Assembly: GCF_009707485.1 (NCBI RefSeq)
Contig: NZ_CP046121.1
Span: 3,162,001-3,226,000 of the forward strand
Length of the DNA stretch: 64,000 bases
Direction: 5' to 3'
From: Nostocoides sp. HKS02
Lineage (GTDB): Bacteria > Actinomycetota > Actinomycetes > Actinomycetales > Dermatophilaceae
Below are positions 26,061 through 35,177 of this stretch, piece by piece. Numbering within the stretch: the stretch's first letter is position 1; each line of letters opens with the position of its first letter. The translations under genes and the position numbers were made by a program. The notes below the pieces were generated by a model. It was not told the origin of the DNA and ran no database searches. It saw only the letters and a program-made list of their open reading frames with translations.

Positions 26061-26280
26061 ATGGCACTCTCAACTCTCGAACTGCTCGCAGGTCTCGCGT
26101 GGCTGCTCGGTGTCGGCGCGGTGTTCTGGGGTTTGCGCGCAAGCCGGATTACAGGGCTGGAGATGGTGCTCCTTCTCCTCGTTCTCACGCTGGTTCCCCC
26201 TGCTCGGACCTGCCACCGCGGCGTTGTTGGTCGGAATGCGGGGGCGCCCCGCACGGGCGGATGGTTCCACGACGCCATAG
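26061..26280 (+). pseudogene. Small membrane protein, PLDc_N-like, paralogue B, frameshifted
   Basis: Starts MALSTLELLAGLAWLLGVGAVF, near-identical in pattern to the protein at 23449. After LEMVLLLLVLTL the frame is lost; one base over, the sequence continues FPLLGPATAALLVGMRGRPARADGSTTP to TAG 26280, matching the second half of paralogue A (VGPLAALLYVATRG). One extra base near 26192-26200 explains it. GAGAGGAGAC lies 10 nt upstream of ATG. Confidence 0.6.
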
Positions 26281-26361
26281 GTGGCGGGCGTCGGAGGCTG
26301 AACGCCAGGGGTCAGGCGAAGCAACCCGAACCTGCATGTGCGCCTGCAGAATCAAGTTGCT

Positions 26362-26378
26362 GACACCCGCTTTAGGAG
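26362..26378. repeat. Left attachment-site repeat
   Basis: GACACCCGCTTTAGGAG, identical to 44251-44267 inside tRNA-Arg. The 16 bases to its left still resemble the tRNA 3' half, as expected if integration displaced the original end. Confidence 0.85.
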
Positions 26379-26968
26379 TCTGCCCAAGGCGATGATGGTC
26401 ATCGAATTTCGTTCTGTAGCAACGGAATAGCGACCGGACCCGTTTGGTAGTTCTGGTTGCTTCCGGCGCGGTAGGTACCTCTCGGGTACCTGACTCTATG
26501 GGTGCTGCAGCCAGCTCCCACGAGTGTGACTTACCCGCTGGGCCTCGTCGAGGTCTTGTCGTCGCCAGTTCGCCGGCCAGGCTGAGTGCATGTTCGTTGT
26601 GGCTGGCCCGGAGCCAAGACTCACTGCATAGGCGGTGGAAAGACACGCCCTGACCGCGGCCTGAGCGGATGCTCAGTAGTGGTTTTCCAACAGCAACTCA
26701 GCGCACCTCTGGCAATCAGCATTTCGGGTTCCGTGGAACGGGCTTCAGTACAACGTCTGGTCCGTGACCTCAACCTCTCCGCATAACGTCGAGTCCAAGT
26801 TCCGTGGATCGCGCCCATGGTGTCGGGTATCCCCTGGCGCGATCACGATTGAGGTCCAAGGCACGCCATGGTTCACCGGAACAGCGTTGAGCCGCGTCGT
26901 CCTGCGAGTGCGCGCTCATCGGCACGAGCGGATGCTTCGGCATTGCGGGCCCACATGCCTCCGCACCA
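26379..26968. other. Non-coding left end of the island
   Basis: About 590 bp without a convincing gene. It holds a paired AGGTACC / GGTACCT repeat at 26473-26491 (7-bp arms, TCTCG between). Possible reading frames have no coding bias or recognisable similarity. Confidence 0.5.
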
Positions 26969-27856
26969 GTGGATGATGCGTCCGTGAGTTCTGGATTCGA
27001 GATCGTTGAGGACGCTGCGGGCCGTCTTGACTTTGACGTGCAGACCGAGTGGACCCCCGCGCTCCACGACGCCTTCATCAAGAGCGGCGCGGACGGGCTC
27101 GTGGCTAACTACGCTCGCGGCTTCGAGGGCCCGGGCCTCGACTTCGTCGGCCGTTTGCCGCTACGCCGACTGAATGTCTTGGACCGCGGGATCTCAGATC
27201 TCACTCCCATCCACGACTTGGGCAACTCCCTCGAAGAGCTTCGCGTCCAGTCAGCGCCGGGCTCGCATATCGACCTAGCGCTCCTGCCGAGGCTGACAGT
27301 CCTCTCCTGCGCCTGGGACCAGATCAAGAGCTCGGTCGACCACGCCGAACGGATCGAGGAACTCTTTCTCAGCCCCTACACCGAAATCGATCTGAAGCCA
27401 TTGCAGCATCTGACGTCGCTCCGATCACTCCAGATGAAGCAACGCCCGCGGGTTCGCTCGCTCGATGGCGTCCAGACCATGCCCTGGCTAGCGCGTTTGG
27501 GGATCTACGGCGCACTCCTCGAAGACACCTCGGCCCTCGCCGAACTGGCTTCACCCGTCCTCACCCGCCTGGACCTCGCATCGTGCCGCCGTCTGACCTC
27601 CCTTTCCGACCTGAGCGGCTTGGTCGGCCTTCGAGAACTCGATGTCAGCGAAGCCGGCAGCCTTGAGAGCCTTCGCCCCATCGCGGGGCTCACCTACCTC
27701 GAACGGCTCTACCTCTACGGCTCGACCACCATTGACGACGGGGATCTAACCCCGCTCCTGACTATGGCTCGTATGCAAGACCTTCGCCTGATGAACCGGC
27801 GCCACTACAGCCCCACGGTCGCCGCCGTACGCGAACAGCTGGGGCTCGCTCACTAG
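26969..27856 (+). CDS. Leucine-rich-repeat-like protein
   Basis: 295 residues, cytosolic (no signal). From about residue 65 it has repeats of LxxLxxxxxxIxDLxPL type: LRRLNVLDRGISDLTPI, LEELRVQSAPGS, LTSLRSLQMKQ, LTRLDLASCRRLTSLSDLSGL, LRELDVSEAGSLESLRPIAGL, LERLYLYGSTTI. This is a solenoid for binding partner proteins. Partner unknown. GTG 26969 or GTG 26984 may be the start. First gene of the island from the left. Confidence 0.65.
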   Translation: MDDASVSSGFEIVEDAAGRLDFDVQTEWTPALHDAFIKSGADGLVANYARGFEGPGLDFVGRLPLRRLNVLDRGISDLTPIHDLGNSLEELRVQSAPGSHIDLALLPRLTVLSCAWDQIKSSVDHAERIEELFLSPYTEIDLKPLQHLTSLRSLQMKQRPRVRSLDGVQTMPWLARLGIYGALLEDTSALAELASPVLTRLDLASCRRLTSLSDLSGLVGLRELDVSEAGSLESLRPIAGLTYLERLYLYGSTTIDDGDLTPLLTMARMQDLRLMNRRHYSPTVAAVREQLGLAH

Positions 27857-28053
27857 GCAGCCCTACGAAGCAGCGAGTCCAGCGCCCCATCCTTTGGCCT
27901 TGTGGAACGCACTCTCATCGGCATGAGCGGAAGTTCGCTTTCGCCCCGACAGGCGGCGGTGTGACGCAGCTTGGAGGGCGCGAACTCCCCCCGTCGGTAG
28001 TGATCGAGAGTTAGCCTTGGCCCCTCGTCGTGGATCTGAAGGGGGCAGGACCG

Positions 28054-28488
28054 ATGGCATTCGGAAGGACACCGGAGCAGAAGGCCGCCGAAGAGCAGCA
28101 GAAGCTGGCCGCCCGCGCGGCGGCTAACGAGGAGCGGGAACGTCAACAGTTCCTGAAGAGCCCCGTGGGTCAGGCAACTGTCGCCAAGCAGCAGGGCCAG
28201 GGCTTCTTTGAGGTGCAGCTCGAAGTCGGCTCGTCGCAAAGAGACAGCACAGTCCTCGGCGGAAACAACTTCAACCTCGCCAGAGGCTCATCGAAATCGC
28301 ATGCCGGAACGCTGGCCGCCATCGAAGCCGTCGGGTGGCACCTGGAGCACGTGGGGCATGTCTTCATCGTCACGTCCGAAAGCAGTCGTGACAAGTTCAT
28401 GAGCTCAGGTCAGCAGACCGCCGTGAGCGGTATAACGATGGGGCTCTATCTGTTCAGGAACGTCGATCATCCCGGTCAGAACGGGTAG
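28054..28488 (+). CDS. Conserved hypothetical, DUF4177-like
   Basis: 144 residues. A charged coiled-coil-like N-terminus (PEQKAAEEQQKLAARAAANEERERQQFLKSPVGQ) leads to a beta domain FFEVQLEVGSS...LAAIEAVGWHLEHVGHVFIVTSE and VSGITMGLYLFRN. This pattern is familiar from short actinobacterial hypotheticals resembling DUF4177. Start ATG 28054 with AGGA 6 nt upstream. Function unknown. Confidence 0.6.
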   Translation: MAFGRTPEQKAAEEQQKLAARAAANEERERQQFLKSPVGQATVAKQQGQGFFEVQLEVGSSQRDSTVLGGNNFNLARGSSKSHAGTLAAIEAVGWHLEHVGHVFIVTSESSRDKFMSSGQQTAVSGITMGLYLFRNVDHPGQNG

Positions 28489-29007
28489 ACCGACATTGAT
28501 CGTCTGCGTCGAAAGGCTACGACCTTCAGGCGGCGGAATGACGCATACGTGGTTGGCTTCGCGCGGTGCCCCTTACGTGGCGCATCGCTGCATGATCGGC
28601 ACCTCTCTTACGCCTGGGATGTTGGTCCGGAGCTGCGATGAAACCACGGGCGTCGGCGCGAATGCGCGGGGACCACCGGCGTTCTACTTTCGTGGAAGGC
28701 CGGGGCTCGGGCGAAAGGCAATGTTCATGAGAGACACCGATCGACCTGCTGAGGACGTCCCACTACCGGCCCCCGAATCCAGTTCTTGGTCCGAACGGCA
28801 GAAGGGCATCGACGGGGCGCTGCTTTATCGGTGCCACAATCGTGGTCGTGCTGCTTGGCTCGCTGGTGTGGAAGGGCCTGTTCTGATCCCTGAGGTCACT
28901 TCAGCCAGTGAGGCGATTTCTGCGTGTGTGGTGCTTGTGTCGCTCTCGTGACATAGCGTGCCAACACGTGCGCCTACGCGTGGAGCACAGTTGAGGTAGA
29001 GAACACG
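28489..29007 (+). other. Gap with a possible decayed membrane peptide
   Basis: No convincing gene in about 520 bp. In the frame ending at TGA 28884-28886 the last residues read GATIVVVLLGSLVWKGLF, a clear membrane helix, but no good start or ribosome-binding site precedes it. This may be a very small membrane protein or the end of a lost gene. Confidence 0.35.
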
Positions 29008-30357
29008 ATGGCCAGCACCCCACACGACGACCTTTTGCCGCTGGACGGGCCGTTCAGTCCGTACGTTCAGGAGCAGATCGGCTGGTACGTCTATTTGCTG
29101 CGCGACCCCCGCAACGGCGAGGTGTTCTATGTCGGCAAGGGCAAAGGCAATCGGGTCTTCCAGCACGCTCAGGACGCGGACACTCTCCCAGATACTGACA
29201 AGCCCAAGCTTTCGCGCATCAGAGTGATCCACGAGGATGGTCGTCAGGTGGTCACCGAGTTGGTGCGCCATCACATCCCAACTGAGCAGACGGCCTACCT
29301 TGTCGAGGCCGCGGTCATCGACGCGATGCGCGCAGTCGGACTCGAGCTCACCAATGCGGTGTCCGGTCACCACAGCCAGCTCTATGGGCTGGCTAGCACC
29401 TGGGTGGCTGCGAGTATTTATGATGCGCCGCCTCTGCCAGAGGTGGATGAACCCTTGGTGATGTTCAAGATCCCCAAGCTCTGGACACCCGCGATGACCG
29501 AGGGCGATCTGTACGAAGCCACAAGGGGTTGGTGGGTTCTGGGACCCAAGGCCAGGCGGGCGAAGTACGCCGTCGCGGTGCATCGAGGAGTCACCCGCGG
29601 GGTTTGGCGCATCGAGTATTGGCGTGAACGGGTTCCCGGGGACCGCGACTACACAGCCGACGATCAGCCGGCGCGGACCGGGTTCGCCGGCAGCCCAGCC
29701 CCTGAAATGACGCATTTGCTCAACAGGTCCGTCAAGTCCCTTCGACAAGGGAGCGGAGCCGTCACCATCTACCTCAACTGCGATGACCCGTCACTGCCTA
29801 CGTCACCCCTCCTCGCGGGCGCTGTCGCAGTACGTTCCGCTGAGTCCGAGAGAGCGCCAGCCCAGTCCAGATTCGTGTGGCAGCCGCAGGACATCGAGAT
29901 TCGCGACGCTCAGGGCACTGTGGTCAAGCCTGCCGGTGAATTGTTCGCACCGTCCACAGTTCGGCGCGACGAAGCCAACAACCCACCAACGTCGACTGAT
30001 GCTGGGCGGCGTGAAGACGTCGCCGCCATGTCGTCGGACGGAAAGACCCCACCACCGACCACAGCCGATCGCCCTTGCGCCCGTTGCGGTCGCCCGGCGC
30101 AGTGGCTGGTCACCGGCGGCGAACACTCGGCGGCGCCGGGCAGGCTGCTCTTGTACTGCAACGCATGCCGCTCTGAGGGTGCAGAACGATTGGCCGTCGC
30201 AATACCCTTGTCGGTGCTTGATCAGGATCCACAATCTCTCCTGCTCCGCCTCTACCGAGTGGGGGCGACTCGCTCTGACCCCGACCAGGTGGCGGAGCAC
30301 TTGGGTCTAAATCCTTCCGGGCCCTGGTACACCCTGGCCAGGGCTTTGCGCCACTGA
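29008..30357 (+). CDS. GIY-YIG nuclease with C-terminal zinc ribbon
   Basis: 449 residues. Residues about 25-125 are a GIY-YIG domain of the LEM-3-like type: WYVYLLRDPRNGEVFYVGKGKGNRVFQHAQ, with later ELVRHHI and EAAVIDAM. The middle (about 130-300) has GWWVLGPKARRAKYAVAVHRGVTRGVWRIEYW, a beta domain that could bind DNA or RNA. A disordered linker precedes a zinc ribbon CARCGRPA...YCNACRS at about 355-395, and the end LDQDPQSLLLRLYRVGAT...AEHLGLNPSGPWYTLA looks like a small HTH. Likely a nucleic-acid cutting enzyme; defence is inferred from context. Confidence 0.7.
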   Translation: MASTPHDDLLPLDGPFSPYVQEQIGWYVYLLRDPRNGEVFYVGKGKGNRVFQHAQDADTLPDTDKPKLSRIRVIHEDGRQVVTELVRHHIPTEQTAYLVEAAVIDAMRAVGLELTNAVSGHHSQLYGLASTWVAASIYDAPPLPEVDEPLVMFKIPKLWTPAMTEGDLYEATRGWWVLGPKARRAKYAVAVHRGVTRGVWRIEYWRERVPGDRDYTADDQPARTGFAGSPAPEMTHLLNRSVKSLRQGSGAVTIYLNCDDPSLPTSPLLAGAVAVRSAESERAPAQSRFVWQPQDIEIRDAQGTVVKPAGELFAPSTVRRDEANNPPTSTDAGRREDVAAMSSDGKTPPPTTADRPCARCGRPAQWLVTGGEHSAAPGRLLLYCNACRSEGAERLAVAIPLSVLDQDPQSLLLRLYRVGATRSDPDQVAEHLGLNPSGPWYTLARALRH

Positions 30358-30465
30358 GCCGCTCGTATCTTCGACCTCGTGACGTCGATTAGTTGCTTCG
30401 TAAGCCATGAGCCACCCAAAATGCGGCGCAAAGACGCACACGGATCGATGTCCAAGGGGTCTCGC

Positions 30466-31462
30466 TTACCAGAGGTAGCGACTGCGAAATTGGTCCCTGG
30501 TCGGGCTGACATCATTAAATGCTGCAGCGATGATCCGCTCGATGGTGACGGCTTGGAAGCTGCCCGTTGTATCGGCCAGAAGATCAGCGTAGGCGCGCGT
30601 GGCGGTTCGGAAGCTCGCGTTGCGCTCGGGATAGAGCAGCGCGTACCGGGTTTGGGCTGTCCAGAGTTGAGGGTGGCGCCGCATGGAGAGTGCCAGTAGG
30701 TGGTAGCGCCAGATCTGTCTGAGGTCCGTGGTCAGGACGCGGTCCTGCCAACCTGGTTTGAATACTCCGGACTCTTCCGCGATCGCGACGAGGAAATCAG
30801 TCTGCTCTTGGTACCGGAGAGCCGCCTGCGGGTTCCGTCCGCTGGGGATCTTCTCCTTCAGCGAGTGCTCGTGGTACTTCGTCTCCATCCCGACGACGGT
30901 CCGAGGACCCGCTGGATCACCGATGCGTAGCGCCACGTCAAATGCGGTTCGGTCGCGCGTGTACGCAGGTTGGCGGCGGCCGGGCGACCACTCGAAAACG
31001 ATGTCGCTGTCGCCTGCTGCTTCGACTCCGAAGAGCGCTCCGAGGCGGGACCGTGCCTCGTCGTTATCTGTATGCGACGCTTCGCCAAACAGGTTGAAGG
31101 CCATCGGCATGGAGGACAGCAGGTCCCCGATGGAGTCGGGTGGCGTCAAGCGTCTGATGATCCTCGTGCGCCTCGGCTCGATCCCTGGCGATCTTGTGAA
31201 TGGTGGGATTGAGGAAGTTACTGCCGGCCTCAGCGTCCCGTGGAACGAGCTTGGTTCCGTTGCAGATCTCTTCGGCCGGGACATCCGGGTCGATCTGGCG
31301 GCCACGGTGCGTGCCGAACGTCCTGATTCCCATCGTGTCGACGGCCCACCGATGCTGACGCCATCGCGCTTCTCGCTTGAAGGCGGTCATCTCGGGGGTG
31401 CCAGCCCTATCGCTGTCGAACCAGCAGCCGGCGTCCTTGAGGTCCTGCTGCGTTGGCTCCAC
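30466..31462 (-). pseudogene. PGN_0703-like PD-(D/E)XK endonuclease, frameshifted
   Basis: Reads leftward from GTG 31462 (GGAAGGGA upstream): DAGCWFDSDRAGTPEMTAFKREARWRQHRW, then NFLNPTIHKIARDRAEA, where the frame breaks near 31171 by one extra G. It continues as RIIRRLTPPDSIGDLLSSMPMAFNLFGE, then the nuclease core AFDVALRIGDPAGPRTVVGMETKYHEH (Asp and ExK), to 30466. Reassembled length is about 331 residues. PGN_0703 proteins are putative restriction endonucleases. Divergent from the HEPN gene. Confidence 0.7.
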
Positions 31463-31649
31463 GGATCGTCCCTTCCTTGAAAAGCAGAACCTACCCCCGC
31501 ACATCTGCAGGAGTAGTCCGGCTTGCGTATCTACCCTGCGCGGTTACTGGAGCTATCGGTCGAGAACGTGCGTGCTTGCTGCATGCGGCGATCGACAGGT
31601 TTCGTTCGATTGGCGGTCTATCGAGCGGCAATTCTGATGAGGTAGGCCA

Positions 31650-32228
31650 ATGTCGAGTCTTTGGGACAGCTGGGCTGAGCTGACGAGATTCCTTGAAAGT
31701 GCTCGTCTGGCGTTCGCCCGCGAGCGCGCCCTTTGGGAGTCGTTGGAACTGGCCAATCGTGATCAGGCCAAACTCAAGGTGAGGGTGGGGGACGGTTGGT
31801 ACAAGGCCCGCTTGGACCAACATGTTCAGGCGGTGGCAGACGAGGAGATGCTGTACGCCTCGGTGCTCATTCATAGCTACGCGCTTGCCGAGTCCGCGGC
31901 AATCGACGAGCTCGGACTGGACAGGGCGCCGAAAGGCGTCGAGCACTGGGGTGCGCAGCTCCTTCGTCGTGCCGGCGCCGACTGGACCGCCGTCAAGGAC
32001 GGCGAGAGTGGGGCGGTGGAACTCGCCGTTGTGCGGAACGCATTTGCGCATGGCACTCGGCGCGTTGACGCAACTGCATCCAAGAGGCTCAGTGTCGCTG
32101 GTGCGCCGAGGCGCGCTGCCGGAGCGCAGGTGTCATTGACCTATGACGAACTCCGCACCTACAGAGCCCGCCTGGCCAGCCTTTTGAATGAGGGCGGCCT
32201 CAGGCGACCTCAAACTCCGGCCACGTAG
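31650..32228 (+). CDS. HEPN-domain protein
   Basis: 192 residues, helical. The HEPN RNase motif Rx4H is present as RNAFAH (Arg129, His134), preceded by the expected helices LYASVLIHSYALAESAAIDELG and HWGAQLLRRAGADW. HEPN proteins with this motif are often metal-independent RNases in toxin-antitoxin or abortive-infection systems; this one lies back-to-back with a restriction-like nuclease. No minimal-nucleotidyltransferase antitoxin is next to it. The last 19 bp overlap the convergent recombinase gene. Confidence 0.6.
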   Translation: MSSLWDSWAELTRFLESARLAFARERALWESLELANRDQAKLKVRVGDGWYKARLDQHVQAVADEEMLYASVLIHSYALAESAAIDELGLDRAPKGVEHWGAQLLRRAGADWTAVKDGESGAVELAVVRNAFAHGTRRVDATASKRLSVAGAPRRAAGAQVSLTYDELRTYRARLASLLNEGGLRRPQTPAT

Positions 32229-33124
32229 GCCGTCAGGAAGTGGACGCCATGGCGGTCGAGGTTGCCGCGAGCCCTGTCGTAGTGCTCGGTCGTCCTTGGG
32301 TCGGCGTGACGGGCCAATATCTGCGCATCGCGCAGCGGCACACCGGCGTCCAGGGCGGTGGTGATCGCGGCGTGGCGCAACGAGTGGGGGCTGATGTGTC
32401 GCGGGATGCCGGCAGCCTTCGCGACCCGGGCGACCATTCTGTAGACGTCCCTCCGGTCGACGGGATTGCCCGTGAGCGGGCGCATGATGAGCTGGCCGCT
32501 GGTCCGCTCGCCGCGGCAGGCTTCCAGGGCGCGCAGCACCGGAACGGTGATCGGCATGGTGGCTGGTTTGTTGCCCTTACCGACCAGGTGCAGCACCCGA
32601 TGTCCGCGCAGAGTCTCGGCGTAGTCCTCGATCCGGACGGCCGCTGCCTCTGAGGCGCGGAGGGCATTGATGCCCAACAGGAACGCCAACGCGCCGTGGT
32701 GAACAGTGATGGTCTGCGCGACCTGCAGGAACCGGATCAGCTCGAGCCGGTCCAGTCCCTGAGTGCGCGACTCATCCCGGTGCACCTTCGGCAGCCTCGC
32801 GTAGACAGCTGGGTCGGACGGAATCAGGCCGTCAATATGTGCGAACCGGAAGAAGCCCCGCACGCCGTGCATCATGGTGACCACCGAGGAGTCCATCAGC
32901 CCGCGGTCACCGAGCTGCCGAATGTACAACTCCACGTGTGCGCGTTGGACGGCCACTAGCGGGTCGAGGCCGTGAACCTCGCACCACGAAAACCACTCCC
33001 GGAGCTGGTATTCGTACAAGCCGTGGGTGTGCCCGGAGTAACGGGCCAGGTACGACACCGCAGCGAGTTGCGCAGTCGACATCGATGCGGGCTGAAAGGG
33101 CAAGAGAACTGTTGACTCCGACAT
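32210..33124 (-). CDS. Tyrosine recombinase (XerC/D-like)
   Basis: 304 residues with the full catalytic set: Arg156 (GINALRASEAA), Lys in GKGNKP, His247 and Arg250 (HSLRHA), His273 (ARHADPRTTEHY), and nucleophile Tyr282. The N-terminal SAM-like core-binding domain spans about 15-105. Start ATG 33124 with GAGGTG upstream. It is distinct from the island integrase at 43058 and lies mid-island, so it may mark a nested element or resolve or invert local DNA. Confidence 0.88.
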   Translation of the reverse strand: MSESTVLLPFQPASMSTAQLAAVSYLARYSGHTHGLYEYQLREWFSWCEVHGLDPLVAVQRAHVELYIRQLGDRGLMDSSVVTMMHGVRGFFRFAHIDGLIPSDPAVYARLPKVHRDESRTQGLDRLELIRFLQVAQTITVHHGALAFLLGINALRASEAAAVRIEDYAETLRGHRVLHLVGKGNKPATMPITVPVLRALEACRGERTSGQLIMRPLTGNPVDRRDVYRMVARVAKAAGIPRHISPHSLRHAAITTALDAGVPLRDAQILARHADPRTTEHYDRARGNLDRHGVHFLTAYVAGV

Positions 33125-33436
33125 GGCTTCACCTCATGCGGCGACAGCATGAACGGCCCGACCCCGCCCGCCGCCACCGCGGTCAGGCACTCGGACCCAA
33201 CGACGTTAGCCCCGGCCTCGAAGCGGCGGTGTTACGCGGGGGAGCAGCGCACCCGCGCCGAAAGAACGGAGGCGGATTGGTCGCTCCCAGATCACTCCCG
33301 AGCCTCGGACACCGGATCAGCAACAATAACCCCGTGAGCCTCCAGACGCTCCGCCAGCTCACCCGCAACCTCGGGGCCGAGCATCGTTGTGACGAGGGTC
33401 GACGTACACGCGACAGACGATCGGCCCGCGACAGAC

Positions 33437-33472
33437 AGATGGGGAGTCAGCCCGTAGGCTGACTCCCCATCT
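33437..33472. terminator. 16-bp perfect hairpin
   Basis: AGATGGGGAGTCAGCC pairs completely with the complement at 33457-33472 around a CGTA loop. It lies between the NYN gene end (33583) and the recombinase start (33124). It could terminate leftward transcription, but its length and perfection also suit a recombination or mobile-element end. The rest of 33125-33582 holds no gene. Confidence 0.5.
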
Positions 33473-33582
33473 ACCGGCCCATACGTCCGGCGCAGCTATT
33501 CGCGTCACTTTCGTGCGCGCTACCACTATCAGTATTGACGGTGGCACTCGTCAAGCGCATTGGCGAAACTACAACCGTGTCT

Positions 33583-34851
33583 TTACCAAGCTGGCAGGCA
33601 GCAGGTGATCGGCATCACAGCTGGCTGGCTCGCGCCATCGTGAACGCCGCACACGAACGCCATGAGCTCAGTATCAATTCGAGCGTGGTCGAGGAAGGCT
33701 GCGTGGACCATCACGCGGTCCGTCGTTCCTAGCACCTCACCTGGATACCACGCGCCCTGGGCGTCTGCGATTAACTTCACGCGAGCGATAGTGTCCTGGC
33801 TTGACCAGCCTGCGATCGCCGGACGACCTTCGAGCGGCCCGACAAGGTACGTCGCCGGATCGGGACCGGTCGCATGGCGCAACACCGCAACGCGCTGTCC
33901 GGGAAGAAGCGTTCCGGGTAGAACGCGAAGGCTCGCTTCTTCGCCCGCCAACGTTCGCACTTTCGCCGCCGTCGGCCCCTGCCAGTACAGGACCTCGGCG
34001 GTCTGTACCTCTGGCATCGGTCCAGAGGGAGCGTCCTCGGACAGAATGAGGTGGGGGAATCGTCCACCGTCCGTCGGATAGATCCGCAAGCCCTTGGCGT
34101 ACAGATCAATCTTGGCACCGACCTCGACAGACCTTCCCGGCGTCCAAAGCCCGGGCGCTCCCAAACTGGTACGCATCAGGAACTGACCTGCATCGTCCGG
34201 CGGCGCGTGCACCGTCCAGCGAAGCTGTCGTGGCTCGGAAGACGTTGCAATGGTGGCAAGTCGGGTGCGCAGCCCCGAGCCAACCTGTCGACCTAGAGGT
34301 TCGTGGATGAGCCGCAACGCCTCTTCAGACAGTAGGATCCATTCCCTTTGTTGGTCCCGCTTGTGCACCGTGTCGAACGCGACCGCGTACGCCGGCACCT
34401 TGCGCTCAAGGGCAAATTCGTACGCAGGCATCAGGTCCATGTCTTCGGACATGATCACGATGCACTTGGCCGTGCTCTGCTCGGACAGGATTGCGTCCGC
34501 TAAACGACACACTTGCACCGCGCAAAGCACGTCAATCTGCTTCTCTTCCGGCTTGCCCTTAGAACGTCGTTCGACCAGGTAGCCCTCAAGCACGTTCGCT
34601 CCACCCGAACGTAATTGCTCCGCGTACCGCGCGTTGCTAGCCAACAGATGTGCGACCTTGACGCTGGGGCGGTTATCGATTGAGCGTGTCGCCACCCCAA
34701 CATCTATCGATACAGGATCGAGTCCATACAGGTTGAGCGCTGACCGGATTCCCTCGATAGTGATGTGCCGTGGCCAACCGAAGGCCTTCCGGCTCTGTCC
34801 GCGCGCATTTCGACTATCCACAACGACAGCGCAAGGGGTCAGGTCGCCCAT
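33583..34851 (-). CDS. NYN (PIN-like) domain protein
   Basis: 422 residues. N-terminal NYN/PIN-like nuclease fold: AVVVDSRNARGQ (first Asp12), GIRSALNLYGLDPVSIDVG, then EEKQIDVLCAVQVCRLADAI and CIVIMSEDMDLMPAYEFALER with the remaining acidic residues. The C-terminal half is beta-rich and unassigned, with an LRIYPTDGGRFPHLILSED segment and OB-like stretches such as GEEASLRVLPGTLLPGQRVAVL. Start ATG 34851 is decided by GGAGG six bases upstream. NYN domains are usually RNases. No partner antitoxin is seen. Confidence 0.7.
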   Translation of the reverse strand: MGDLTPCAVVVDSRNARGQSRKAFGWPRHITIEGIRSALNLYGLDPVSIDVGVATRSIDNRPSVKVAHLLASNARYAEQLRSGGANVLEGYLVERRSKGKPEEKQIDVLCAVQVCRLADAILSEQSTAKCIVIMSEDMDLMPAYEFALERKVPAYAVAFDTVHKRDQQREWILLSEEALRLIHEPLGRQVGSGLRTRLATIATSSEPRQLRWTVHAPPDDAGQFLMRTSLGAPGLWTPGRSVEVGAKIDLYAKGLRIYPTDGGRFPHLILSEDAPSGPMPEVQTAEVLYWQGPTAAKVRTLAGEEASLRVLPGTLLPGQRVAVLRHATGPDPATYLVGPLEGRPAIAGWSSQDTIARVKLIADAQGAWYPGEVLGTTDRVMVHAAFLDHARIDTELMAFVCGVHDGASQPAVMPITCCLPAW

Positions 34852-35177
34852 GTGGTTCCTCCCCAAGTGTCCGCTAGATGCCGCCGCGCCACCTTAGCCC
34901 GCACCTGCGTGCCTTCGAGAGCGAAACGCTTGAGTCGTCGCGGGTTGCCTAACCACGGGTTCGCCCGGGAGGATCAGATTGATGACCTGGGACTTGGCCA
35001 AGGATTGAGGCTAAACGTGGACCATCCCGCGGGGGCGCCTGTCCGGGTGTACTCCTGAGCGAGGCGCTTGCCCAGAGCCTTCGCGACGGGGCGCTCGGTC
35101 TGGTGGGAGTCTCAAAACGTGGCCGCAGTTCTGTTGGGCGGACGTGCGCCCGGACGAGGGGCATGCAATCCTCCTGC
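34852..35177. other. Intergenic, no gene seen
   Basis: About 325 bp upstream of both the leftward NYN gene and the rightward 35178 gene, so it should hold divergent promoters. No repeat or family-like peptide was recognised. Confidence 0.4.

Noticed and set aside
26185..26646. Leftward open frame crossing the island's left boundary
   Set aside because: It spans the attachment repeat and the opposite of the small membrane gene; the peptide has no family resemblance.
27853..28239. Leftward frame with hydrophobic Leu-rich stretches
   Set aside because: It opposes the DUF4177-like gene, and the Leu runs arise from the complement of Glu/Gln/Lys codons.
28496..28951. Rightward open frame of 151 codons
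   Set aside because: No coding bias, no ribosome-binding site, and the only protein-like segment (a membrane helix) is in another frame.
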